Source of the DNA: Kappaphycus alvarezii
Lineage: Eukaryota > Rhodophyta > Florideophyceae > Gigartinales > Solieriaceae
Direction: 5' to 3'
NCBI GenBank assembly: GCA_002205965.3
Contig: NADL03000631.1
Coordinates: 496,001 to 560,000, forward strand
Length of the DNA: 64,000 nt
Shown: positions 43,581 through 53,354 of the stretch, one piece after another
How the letters are laid out: each line of letters begins with the position of its first letter
Numbering within the stretch: the first letter of the stretch is position 1
Made by a program: the position numbers and the translations under genes
The notes under the pieces: generated by a model
The model's input: only the letters and a program-made list of their open reading frames with translations
The model's database searches: none
Told to the model about the DNA's origin: nothing

Positions 43581-44495
43581 ATGAAGATATTCCTCGCAGT
43601 TTTCATTGCAATCATTCTGACAGCTACTGCGTCAGCTGAATCCGAAAGGGAAAATGACTTCAGAAAAACTGTAAAGGCTCTAGAAAACGTTGTTGATGAA
43701 CTCGTCTCCCCCGCCGTCCAAGTATCGGTCGAACCTTTGGAGCCTTCCTTTGAGCCTCTCTTTAGGGCTGAAGCGGTGGAACTGTTACCCTCAGAAGAGC
43801 CATTTGTCGAAACCTCTGTCATTCCTGAATCTCCGTACGAGCTCGCAATTATTGATCCAATTGGAGCAGAGCCAAACTCTGTTGTCATTATTCTTCATGG
43901 TTTGAACAGCAGTATCGAAGAGGTTCGCCCAGTTGTAGATACATCCCGCTTCGCTTTACCGACCACGAGGTTTGTTTTGCCTCAGGCTCCGATGAAGCTT
44001 GTTGGATTCCTCGGAGAGACAGTCCCTGCATGGTTCGATGTGCCTTCTCTGGACCCCACAGTTCCAGAGGCTGCGGATGAAATTAGGGAGGCAGCTCAGA
44101 ATATTGCCGACATCGCTGCCATTCAACAGCTTGAGCTTGGCATTAGTGCCGATAAAATCGCTTTAGTTGGTATCAGTCAGGGTGGCGGCGTCGCGGCAAC
44201 TGCCTACATGAGATACAAATGGGCTGGTGGCGTTATTGTCTCTGGGTTTTTGCCGATCATGAATACCTATCCCGCAGAAATGACCGATGATTCTGCGGAT
44301 GCTCCACTATTGATGTTGCACGGATCTGAAGATGAGGTCGTCCCTGCCTTGATTGCCAGAGCAAGTGCAGACTTAATGATTGGTTTGGGTCGCCCAGTAG
44401 AATACCAGGAATTCGAAGATGGGCATGCTTTGACTAACTCTCTTCCCATTGTTATTTCAAGGACTATTCAGAAGCTAATGGAGATCTTAGCCTAA
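43581..44495 (+). CDS. Secreted alpha/beta-hydrolase, phospholipase/carboxylesterase type (hydrolase 1)
   Basis: 304 residues, single exon, clean frame. It belongs by motif to the acyl-protein thioesterase/carboxylesterase (Abhydrolase_2) family, which cleaves acyl esters or thioesters. Catalytic Ser199 lies in GISQGG, Asp251 in HGSEDEVVP and His282 in DGHAL; the oxyanion region is VIILHGLNSS (about 102-111). A signal peptide is clear (MKIFLAVFIAIILTATASA), so the protein is secreted, unlike typical cytosolic thioesterases. Residues 20-90 form an acidic, Pro-rich linker (VEPLEPSFEPLF). It is paralogous to hydrolase 2 at 48,223 by eye at about 45-50% over the catalytic part. It lies alone in repeat DNA between direct repeats R1 and R2. 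The substrate is unknown; cell-wall or matrix esters are one possibility. Confidence 0.9.
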   Translation: MKIFLAVFIAIILTATASAESERENDFRKTVKALENVVDELVSPAVQVSVEPLEPSFEPLFRAEAVELLPSEEPFVETSVIPESPYELAIIDPIGAEPNSVVIILHGLNSSIEEVRPVVDTSRFALPTTRFVLPQAPMKLVGFLGETVPAWFDVPSLDPTVPEAADEIREAAQNIADIAAIQQLELGISADKIALVGISQGGGVAATAYMRYKWAGGVIVSGFLPIMNTYPAEMTDDSADAPLLMLHGSEDEVVPALIARASADLMIGLGRPVEYQEFEDGHALTNSLPIVISRTIQKLMEILA

Positions 44496-46254
44496 GCTAT
44501 AAAGTGGGGTTTAACGAGCATTTAAATAGAACGGTTCCACATATATACAGCTGACCCACAGGACGTCAAACTCAGGCGATTTGGCTTGTTGCAGAACTAA
44601 TTATGCCGAAAATAGTTTACGCTACACCGTCGTAAAAGCTTTGCAAATCACAATAAAAGGCACTAAACTGTTAGGGGAAGCTTTGGGTGTTTTAATGATT
44701 GAAAAATAAGGTCGGCTGTAATCCCAGATAACATTGGTATGTGAAGGTACGGTCTTGCGATGTCACAACTTGCGCGTAAGTCCAACACTTACTGATCCTC
44801 GTCTTCAATCGAACCTAAACTGTTAGGAGATGACCACAGGCTTACCCATTGCAAAATGCACGCCGATGTATGAGGGGAATCGGGGGGAAGTGTTGGGTGG
44901 TTCAATTATGAAAGATACTGTGACTGTTATTCGGTGTCATGGTGCGTAGGGGGGATTACTGATGTAAGGCCACAAAAGGCGCTCACAGTGTCCCTCAAAA
45001 GACCGGAGTAAGACCGGTGCTCTGGTTTTTTGAAGTATAGGTTGAGTTGGATCACAAAATAATTCGAGCCGAACTTTCCAGTATCAATATACTATGCGGG
45101 TGCTAGTTACGTGTGTGAGGTTGTATTTATCTTTTGGACTGGTGTTTCAGCTTTATGTTGACATACGGGACGGTTCGAGGGGTTTTAAGCCAGAGGCATA
45201 CGGCAGCAGCAGTGATGTCCAATGCGTCATGCCTGCTGACAGGCTTTGAGCCAGCCATTTAGGCACACGAGTGACATTACCCATTATCCTGAACACGTCT
45301 AGTATACACCGGGGATAGCCGAACCGCACTTTTCAAACATTAAAGAATCAATTCTACTTTGTTTATGTTGAAAAGAATATAGCTGTTATTGAAAGCAAGT
45401 TTCACATTGTCAGTTTAATTATTAGATTGCACTGCACAACATTATCATATAGATTCGACGCCATAGCGTGCTGATTTTTAGGTAGATGAGAAATTATTCC
45501 GCTACAAACGTACTTGCTATAAACAGGTCTAGTCCAGAAACACTATTTGAATCTTTAGAAAAGCGGAGGAACGAATCTTGTTACACTCCTCCTGAAAAAT
45601 GGTATTTCGCCTAACGTTTAAAGCCAGCTTCATTTGCAAGAATCGAACGCGCCGTTTTATTCATACTATATCATGATCTGATTTGAAACGCATATACGCT
45701 TCCATTAACCGGAAGAAATTTCAATATTGCAACTGCCATTCGCTTATCCGGTGTGCTTATAATTGATCCAGAATAATTCAATGGTCACACATGCCGATAT
45801 CTTTTAAAATGTACCTACAAGGACAAATCAAGCTGTTCCTATTTGCCTGTCCCAATAAACATTGTATATCCTCTAGCGCACAGATAAATTTGAATTGCAG
45901 CTGCGCTTTTTACTATGCAGGGAATATCGTTTTGACCGTATAATTACTAAGGAAATACAGGCGCATATGGGGGATGGTCTGGGTGTTTTACTCTTGGAAG
46001 ATATATTCGATCTATCTTAAAGTACTCAAGACAACCACAATCAACTCAAAATGGTATGCAGACTCAGTAATGGGGAGGAACTACGCTACCTAAATGACCA
46101 CCTTACGGCGCATATATGGGGGGGAAAGAGGGGGTGTTTGGGTTTACTTGAATGGTTCGGTATACTTAAGAGGGGGTTCGTTTACTGTGACAGATGTATT
46201 GGATGTAACCTAATCACATTTCATTTCAGGCGCATATGTGAAGTGAACTTTAGA
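44496..46254. other. Repeat-region DNA, no gene seen
   Basis: Contains direct repeat R2, a degenerate third copy near 44,890-44,940, the dispersed fragment at 45,196 and a TTGGGTGTTTTACTCTTGG-type repeat near 45,980. The open frame at 46051-46266 has no support. Confidence 0.45.
44690..44815 (+). repeat. Direct repeat R2 right of hydrolase 1
   Basis: Partner of R1 at 42,339. It begins TTTGGGTGTTTTAATGATTG and ends GTCTTCAATCGAACC. Confidence 0.85.
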
Positions 46255-47430
46255 TGGTGGTGGTAAATCTTCATTGGTTGTACAATGTCGCACAGAAGCG
46301 TGCGGAGGGTATTCATAAATTAACTACGGATGCGGGCGGCGGGTAGAAACCTGTCGCGCCTGCATTATTTGGAGACTAAATGCAAAACGGGTAACGAAGT
46401 CGCGGAGCTCCTGTTGAGGGGAGGAACCGCGACGGGAAGCAGCGAAGGAAGCATGGCGGCGGAAAAAACCCTTGCCGTCGTCGCCCAAGGCGCCATAGAT
46501 ATCAATCCCGACGGGGGAGAGGAGGCTATCGTTTTGGTTGCAGTAAGTGCCGTAATGACGATGTTTCTCGCGCTCTGCGAGTGTTGCGGCAGCGCCTGCG
46601 GTAACCGTACTTGGCGAAATGTGGCGGCGTGCAGGGGGGTGGGCAACAGTAACGTCGACAGCGATATCGGTACTGTGAAGCCCGTATGCAGCGGGTATGT
46701 AAATGTCCATTCGTAGCGCGGGGGACTCCGAATGCCCAGATTGGTTGGGAACCTGGTAAGGGAGCGGATGTTCGACGAGGGCGCCGATCCCAACTTCCTT
46801 GCAGTAGCGGGCAAGAACGTTGCGGAGGATGTGATGACGACGAGTCATTCCGTCTTCGTATTTGCAGGTCAACGCGTGTTGACCACTTGGATCTAAGACG
46901 GGTGCGATGTCGGCCGAGCGGCGGGAGCAGACCGGACAGCGAGTAGATCCAGGGAATAGCGCGATGCCGAGACGTAGAGCCAGAGCGACTTTCCACGTAG
47001 AAGAGGACATGTACGTACCGCGGTGGGGTGAGGAAGCGAAGAGAAAACAGACGAGGCGGAGGACGTGCGCACGGAGAGGAGCCGTGCTCGGTCGTGGGCT
47101 GCCGCGGACGTGAACAACCTATCGGACTTCGATAGCATGAGTTCAGTTGTGATCGCAGACTGGAGCCTTTCGCCGGGGACCGGCGATGAACAACGCTCGA
47201 AAAGAGCCGTAGCTGTAAGCGAGGAAGACAGCTACGGGTGGCGGGAGGATAAGAGCGAGATGGCGGACTGAGGGATCTCTTCCAAGTGGCGGTCCTGGGA
47301 AAGAGTGAGCAGATCAGAGATAAGTGCAAAAGAATCAATTACAGATGCTGCGTAAGCAGCCTCGGTAATGTCTGAAGTTTGCAGGAGACCTAGACCGCCC
47401 ATGGAGAAGGGGAGAGAGGCTTGGAGCAAG
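46255..47430 (-). mobile_element. Non-LTR retrotransposon (LINE), C-terminal part, copy L1
   Basis: The minus strand encodes, in order, GLGLLQTSDITEAAYAAS (near 47,370), then a 228-codon open frame (47010-46324) with a zinc knuckle, CPVCSRRSADIAPVLDPSGQ then HALTC, and a restriction-endonuclease-like block: RMDIYIP, IAVDVTVAHP and AEREKHRHYG, which recall the PD-(D/E)XK endonucleases of R2/CRE-type LINEs. The tail reads VGIDIYGALGDDGKGFFRR. The copy stops at about 47,430 on its 5' side, as 5'-truncated LINEs do; the 3' end is near 46,255. The clade assignment is tentative. Confidence 0.7.
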
Positions 47431-48222
47431 CAACTTTAGAGGGGTTCATTGCGAAGAGATATCCAACCTGAGAAAATTACGGAACTACCTCCGGAAGAAA
47501 TGGTGGATAGACTTTCTTGAAACCAATCATAAAACCGGCTAGAATGTAGCAGGAAAGTTTTTGGGCATGTTGTGGCAAGAAAGAAAGTTCTTATCAAGTT
47601 CATGAAAGCTACTGCGTGTAAATCGGGGATATAATGGATGTACGGGTACATACATCCGGCCGTCAATGGAAAAGTAATGGAAGGAACAGCCATTTTTCCC
47701 CACGGTCGTGGATAGGAGTTAAAACATATTAAATTCTGTTTTGTGATACTGGGTGATGGGAGCACTTTTTTGTTTCTCAACGATTAGGATAGCCCAAAAA
47801 CGGGCAACAGATTTGTTCAGAAGTTGCCTAGGAGGTATATGTGCTGCAGGTTTATTGGATAGAAAGCTTTGAATGTCTAAAGGTAGGTGCCGTGACAAGG
47901 TACGTTTTGAGGGCAATTTGTTTTATGTTTGCTCCTATTTGCCCCTCTGTAACTCTTTGCAAAAACGAGTTATTTCTAAGCGCCATCTAGAAACTGCAAA
48001 ATAATGAACTCATCATCATATGAAACGGGCCATGACTAACCGTCACCCCGTCCCGACGTTGCTGCCACCAAAATCAAGCTATGCCCTTCCAAGCTACCTC
48101 TTCCCTATGAATTATTCCAAATTGTCCTGGCGCCATAGAAAGGAACCAAATAGCACGCAGTTCCTCTTTCCACTATCCCGTGTATCTATATTTTTGGACG
48201 GAGCTGCTGGGGTTAGGAAAGG
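47431..48222. other. Gap between LINE L1 and hydrolase 2
   Basis: Minus-strand frames of 65 and 114 codons (47436-47916) lack recognisable domains. The promoter of hydrolase 2 should lie at the right end. Nothing else is seen. Confidence 0.35.
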
Positions 48223-49623
48223 ATGGTTATTCGATCAATTCATGCTATCTTTGTCTGCCTCGTGAGTTTTGGAACATGCTTAAGTTTAGGATTATCTTCA
48301 AGAAATGCGTTGGACGGGGAAGCAATTAGGGTGCGCACCTCAGAGTTCCGCCTTTTTGTGCGCACGCTTGAATCGCTTGTTGCTTCCCTCGTAAATGGTT
48401 CTGAGACGGAGGCGCTCGTAACTCTAAGCCCGTCACCCTCTCAATCGTTATCGCCTTCGCATTTTCCCTCGCAACAACCTTCACTATCGCCATCGGTATC
48501 AACATCGGTATCTCCCTCATTGGCGTCGTCACTGCTGCCATCGTCATCGCCATCGATTTCGCATTCACTATCGGCTTCGCCAACGATTTCCCCATGGCTA
48601 TTACCATCGCCGTCCTCATCGGTGTCGTCATCGCCGTCCTCATCAGTGTCGTCATCGCCGTCCTCATCAGTGTCGTCATCGCCGTCCTCATCAGTGTCGT
48701 CATCGCCGTCCGCAGCGGTTTCACCGTCACTCTCGACGTCGCCATCCCATATCCATTTGATACCAAGTCCTTCCGCCAGTGCAGCTACAACACCATCACC
48801 CGTTCCTAGTTTATCACCTAGTCCAATGGTAACAGTACCACAAAAACACCGGAGGCCAACTGATTTTCCAGAGGAAAGCGATGAAGAAATGTGGTTTTCT
48901 CCAGAACCAGTCGCTCAGAACGAATTTGCAGATTCAAACCAAAACCCCGTGCTCCCTTTCGAGACGGCCGTGGTTGCTCCGAGGTTTGTTGAGCCCGATT
49001 CCTCAGTTATTCTGCTCCACGGACTAGGAGGTAACGCGGACAGTGTACTCCCTTTCATCGAGCAGCTTCGATCGAAGTGGCCGAACAGGGCGAGGTTCGT
49101 CATACCGCAAGCAAAAAATAGGTTTGTGGATATTCTTAACGATACCGTACCTTCTTGGTTCAACGTCCTTTCCACAGAAATTGATGGACCCCAGGCGGAG
49201 GACGAGGTTATACAGGCTGCTGAAGATATTTCTAAGATTGCCAAGTATGAGGAAGAAGTGCACGGCATTGATCGCAGTAGAATTGTTATCGCTGGTATCA
49301 GCCAGGGAGGGGCTGTCGCGCTCACAACGTACCTGCGCCATAGATATGCCGGGGCTCTGGTCATTTCTGGTTACCTTCCTATTGCCGATACGTATCCGAG
49401 AGATTTGACAAATGATTCCGATGGGGCGCCGCTATTAATGATTCACGGAGCAGAGGATCGAACGGTCCCGTTGGTAGCAGCGGAACTCAGTGTCGCGACA
49501 ATTAGGGCTCTTGGAAGAGAGGTAGCGTATATCAAGCTTGATGGAGAAGGGCATCGTTTGGAAGGGGCCATTTCTCAAGTAATATATGCATCTATCGGCC
49601 TGCTAAACTTTGCTCTTGCATAG
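48223..49623 (+). CDS. Secreted alpha/beta-hydrolase with Ser/Pro-rich stalk (hydrolase 2)
   Basis: 466 residues, one exon, clean frame. The N-terminus MVIRSIHAIFVCLVSFGTCL is a signal peptide. Residues about 66-215 are a low-complexity stalk of Ser and Pro, including four perfect SPSSSVSS octads, a likely O-glycosylated linker as in wall-anchored algal proteins. The C-terminal catalytic domain parallels hydrolase 1: VILLHGLGGNADSV, Ser360 in GISQGG, Asp412 in HGAEDRTVP and His444 in GEGHRLEG. The pattern NDTVPSWFNVLSTEIDGPQA fits Abhydrolase_2 proteins. The two genes are 3.7 kb apart on the same strand, with a LINE between. The long stalk distinguishes it from its relative. Substrate unknown. 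Confidence 0.9.
   Translation: MVIRSIHAIFVCLVSFGTCLSLGLSSRNALDGEAIRVRTSEFRLFVRTLESLVASLVNGSETEALVTLSPSPSQSLSPSHFPSQQPSLSPSVSTSVSPSLASSLLPSSSPSISHSLSASPTISPWLLPSPSSSVSSSPSSSVSSSPSSSVSSSPSSSVSSSPSAAVSPSLSTSPSHIHLIPSPSASAATTPSPVPSLSPSPMVTVPQKHRRPTDFPEESDEEMWFSPEPVAQNEFADSNQNPVLPFETAVVAPRFVEPDSSVILLHGLGGNADSVLPFIEQLRSKWPNRARFVIPQAKNRFVDILNDTVPSWFNVLSTEIDGPQAEDEVIQAAEDISKIAKYEEEVHGIDRSRIVIAGISQGGAVALTTYLRHRYAGALVISGYLPIADTYPRDLTNDSDGAPLLMIHGAEDRTVPLVAAELSVATIRALGREVAYIKLDGEGHRLEGAISQVIYASIGLLNFALA
48607..48702 (+). repeat. 24-bp coding minisatellite, four units
   Basis: Four consecutive units of 24 bases, TCGCCGTCCTCATCRGTGTC plus GTCA, the first with G and the rest with A at the variable site. 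A fifth partial unit follows. Each unit encodes eight residues (SPSSSVSS). Confidence 0.93.
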
Positions 49624-49897
49624 AGGAAAGAGAGAGATAACATGAAAGATAATGGCAATGTTTGGATTGCATGAGTGCAAATCCCCACAAAATACAATTT
49701 TTATGCCTACAGTGCCTTTGTTATTGTCAAAAAGAGGGCTACGCGGAACTGCAGCCTTGTACAATGTAGTTCAGCAAAGCACATTTGCAGATTCTCAAAG
49801 AAAGTTACAAAACTGAACAATCCTTGCTGAGGTTGCTCCCATTTATCTAGAATGACTGCAATGGCCAAACAGCAGAAAAGATCTGTTCTGGTTTTAG
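49624..49897. other. 3' flank of hydrolase 2
   Basis: No gene or repeat recognised. Confidence 0.4.
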
Positions 49898-49990
49898 GCG
49901 TTTGGTCTCCAAGTGATGCAGGCGCGACATGTTTCCACCCGCCGCCCGCATTCGTAGTTAATTTCTGAATACCCTCCGCACTCTTCTGTG
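49898..49990 (+). mobile_element. LINE 3' end fragment, opposite orientation
   Basis: The reverse complement of this stretch matches 46,291-46,385 (L1 3' end). Read on the plus strand it encodes LQVMQARHVSTRRPHS, the counterpart of L1's LQIMQARQVSTRRPHP, before its stop. Confidence 0.8.
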
Positions 49991-50011
49991 TTACAAATAC
50001 AGAGGACTCCC

Positions 50012-50344
50012 AACCTTTCCATTACTCGCAGTAAACCAAACCAATTTTCCCTTCCACTCTCCACGTTGGGGGGCTGGCACCCTTCCGCTCGGGACTTCGC
50101 CAACCGGGTTGCGAATGGCATTGCCGCACGGGCAGCCGTTCCGATTGCTGATGCGCAGCGAACATTGTTCGCTCGTCACGCGGCGAGACTCGTCCAGAAT
50201 AACGCCAGTTGTTTGTTGGAAGGAGTCTTGAGCGACACTTAGGCTACAACTTGAAATTGTGTATACAGTGTATTCCAGAGAACCATTTTTCCCCTTTACT
50301 CCCAACCAATTTTCCCAACCGTTCCATTACTCGCAGTAAACCAA
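50012..50344 (+). repeat. LINE-like C-terminal fragment between short direct repeats
   Basis: A 28-base sequence, TTCCATTACTCGCAGTAAAC with short flanks, occurs at both ends (near 50,015 and 50,320). Between them a frame reads LGGWHPSARDFANRVANGIA and ends ARLVQNNASCLLEGVLSDT (stop 50,242). GGWHP-type tails are known from the C-termini of algal and invertebrate endonuclease-bearing LINEs. This is a different subfamily from L1. Confidence 0.5.
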
Positions 50345-50711
50345 TTTTCCCCTCTTCTGTGTCACACTGTACAACTCGTAAAGATTTACAAAGTTTTAAG
50401 GGAATATTTTGGAACTGCTTACTGGTTGTGATCTGTTCTCCAATGTTTTGACAAAAACGATGACGAGCGAAACATATCAACTATGGAGAAAATCGATTTA
50501 GTTCTTTAATGTGTGAAAAATGCGGTTCGGCTGCATATAAACTATTTAAAGTACGGTATAAAGCCAAAAGAGTTCCATTTTCATATTTGCAGTTTTAGAA
50601 TTGCAGGGACTGCAACCCGCAGTTCTCTACAAAGCCCTCCACAAAAATATTTCTTTGTGAAACCCAGATTACTGGCTAGGCAAGGGAACAAGTTCCATAA
50701 GAGGAAAAAAT

Positions 50712-52142
50712 GATTGGTGGTAGTAAATCTTTACGAGTTCTAAAGCACGAAAGTGTGCGGAGAGTATTCAATAACCAACTACGCAGGCAGCCAGCGGGTG
50801 CCAACCTGTCGCGCATGTATCACTTGGAGGCTAAACGCAAAGCGGGTAACCAAGTTGCGAGGTTCGAGCTGAGGGGAAAACACAAGGCGGGAAGCAGAGA
50901 AGGAAGCGAGGCGTCGGAAGAACCTCTGGCCCTCGTCGCCCAGGGCGCCATAGATATCAATCCCGATGGGGAAGAGGAGGATATCGTTTTGGTCGCAGTA
51001 ATCGCCGTAATGACGATGTTTCTCGCGCTCTGCGAATGCCGCAGCGGCGCCTGCGGTAACTGAACTTGGCGAGATGTGGCGGCGAGCAGAAGGATGGGCA
51101 GCAGTAACGTCAACGCCGATATTGCTTGTGTGAAGACCATGGGCAACCGGAATGTAGATGTCGTACTGAAGGGGACTCCCAATGAATAGCGGAATTGGGA
51201 TCCTGGACTGGGAGCGAACGGTCGACGAGGACGGCGATGCCAGCTTCCTTTCAGAAGCGGGCGAGAACGCCGCGAAGGACGTGATTTCAGCGAGTCATTC
51301 CGTCCTCGTACTTGCAGGTCAAAGCATGTTGGCCTCTTGGATCCAAGACGGGCGCAACGTCGACAGAACGCCGTGAGCAGACCATACAACTAGTAGATCC
51401 AGGGAATAGCGCAATATCGAGACGGATAGCCAGGGTGACCTTCCACGAAGAGGAGGACATGTACGTGCCGCGGTGGGGTGAGGGAGCGAAAAGAAAATGG
51501 AGGAGGGGGATGTGCGCACGGAAAGAAGCCGTGCTTGGTCGGGTGCTGCTGCGGACAGTAAGAAGCTGTCATATTTGGAAAGCTTAAGTTCAGTTGTGAT
51601 CACAGGTTGGAGCCTTTCACCGGGGACGGGCGAGGGACACCGCTCGAAATGGGCAGTTAGCGACGAAGACAGCTGCGGATGGCGGGAAAATAGGAGCGGG
51701 ATGACAGACCGGAGAACCTCTCCCAGGTGGCAGTCGCGGGGAAGGTTCAGGAGGTCGGAAATAAGACGGGAAGAATCGATTACAGAGGCGACATATGCGG
51801 CCTCGGCAGTGTTTGACGTTTGCACGAGACCAAGACCAATCATTGAAAAGGGGAAAGGTCTTGGTGATTTACTGTTTTAAGATATATTTGATCCATTGAA
51901 CACGGAAGAGAAGCCTGGATCCAGGCACGATCCTGGCAGGGCTACTGCAATTGGTGGAATGCTTCCCTCTGCTTCGATCGAAGCTGGCGGCAAGTACCGC
52001 AGATTGAGTGGACGGAGGCGTATGTAGCAAGTGTTTGACCTTGGAGGCGTTCGGGCAGAATCAGTGAAGTTGGAAGCAAATTGAGCATCGTCCTAAGCTC
52101 GGAAAGATTGGAAGATACGTTCGACGGCGGTTTGGCGGCCTG
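50712..52142 (-). mobile_element. LINE copy L2, 3' part
   Basis: Same family as L1. The minus strand has SMIGLGLVQTSNTAEAAYVA (near 51,820), a degenerate zinc-knuckle region and the endonuclease-like block down to 50,820, then the 3' end at about 50,712 (GGTGGTAGTAAATCTTTACG on plus). Several frame changes are present. The copy continues at 59,639: the Ty3 element from 52,143 to 59,638 is inserted in it. Confidence 0.75.
52138..52142. repeat. Target-site duplication, left copy
   Basis: GCCTG, identical to the five bases after the right LTR at 59639-59643. Confidence 0.85.
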
Positions 52143-52864
52143 TGATAGGAGTTAATCGTCGGGAGAAGAGATACTCAGACCCAACTACCCCAAAAAGGAG
52201 GTGTTGCTAGCGATAAAAGTGCTACCGTGGTATAGTTGAACGAACAAAAAGGAGTGTATATGAAAGAGAGTTGAGAGGTCTACAAGCGAGTATGGAAGGG
52301 GCAGGGTCTACCACTGATGCTCTGTGAGCAGCGTAGGAAAAAGGTTTCTTGGGTCTGAAGTTGACTCTCAACTCCCTACTACTCAGGACTTGGCTTGAAG
52401 CTGTCTGCCAACTTGCTTGACCTCTCCATGAGGAAGCAGTTTACTCAGCTTATGTAGACTTTTGGCTACCCCTAAAGTCTCAAACAAACATGCTAATAAC
52501 CATAAAATACATTCAAGGGAATCGTGTGAACCGGAGAGACTATAAGAGGATATTTCCTCAAGTAAATACCTAGGTGCCATGCCCATGCCAGCCAGCCATC
52601 GGCCAGGGGTGGTAATTAATGTGACCATTATATAAACCTTTCAGAGTCACCCTTAGTACCACCCAGAACCAGGACTTGTACTGACATCTATTGTGACAGC
52701 GTGTCTCAAAATAAAAAAATCAACCCATGAATTTGCCACACTCATTCAAATTAAAAATATCTTGTAGATTCAGAAACTGTAAAAATATCTTACAAATTCC
52801 GATACTGTATCTGAATTTGGTCCTCTTCTAGATATTTTTTCGTGTGCGAATTTTGCACACATCA
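52143..52864 (-). repeat. 3' LTR of the Ty3/gypsy element
   Basis: 722 bases, TGATAGGAG...CACACATCA on plus, about 99% identical to 58916-59638. Confidence 0.95.
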
Positions 52865-52900
52865 CGCCCTCCCGCTAAAGATGATCGTCCCGGCTCGTCT

Positions 52901-53260
52901 TCATTGCTCCTGCTGTTCTTCTAGTGGTTCTATCCATTCACCGGGGAGACTATGTGGTTGACGGAATGGATAGGACAGTAACTCATTTCCGATATAGTGA
53001 GAGAGTGTGTACCGTGCGATTACCGGCTCATTTCCTTGGCCAAGATTTTCGTAGATTCGGCGTATGGTTTCATAGTGTTCTCTAATAAGCTCCTCCCGTT
53101 TCACTTCTCCAAACCTTCCGAATGTGAGGTAGTAGACGCAGTATGCAAATTTTTCTGGCAACGGGTCCAGAAACAGGTATCTGAAGGAGAAAAAAAGTCG
53201 CAACACAAGGACTGAGTCCTCACGAGTAAGGTGCGCCCCGTGAATGGTTTGGAAGCACAT
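52901..53260 (-). CDS. Accessory ORF b of the Ty3 element, unknown
   Basis: 119 codons between integrase and the 3' LTR. It resembles accessory ORF a: CFQTIHGAHLTRED against CFRTLNGTLLPEED, then FSF, GRFGEV against GRYGMV, IRRIYENL against VRPIYVFL, and a YPF..P tail. No known domain and no membrane segment are evident. Confidence 0.65.
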   Translation of the reverse strand: MCFQTIHGAHLTREDSVLVLRLFFSFRYLFLDPLPEKFAYCVYYLTFGRFGEVKREELIREHYETIRRIYENLGQGNEPVIARYTLSHYIGNELLSYPFRQPHSLPGEWIEPLEEQQEQ

Positions 53261-53354
53261 GAAAATACTAATGGCAAAAAGGAAATTACTTCTGCTTCTC
53301 GAGGGTCCTCTGTTATCTCACGAAGCCAACGCCTGATTGGTATTCTTCCAATAA

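Noticed and set aside
46051-46266. 71-codon open frame beside LINE L1
   Set aside because: Lies in a repeat-derived stretch, with unusual composition and no domain.
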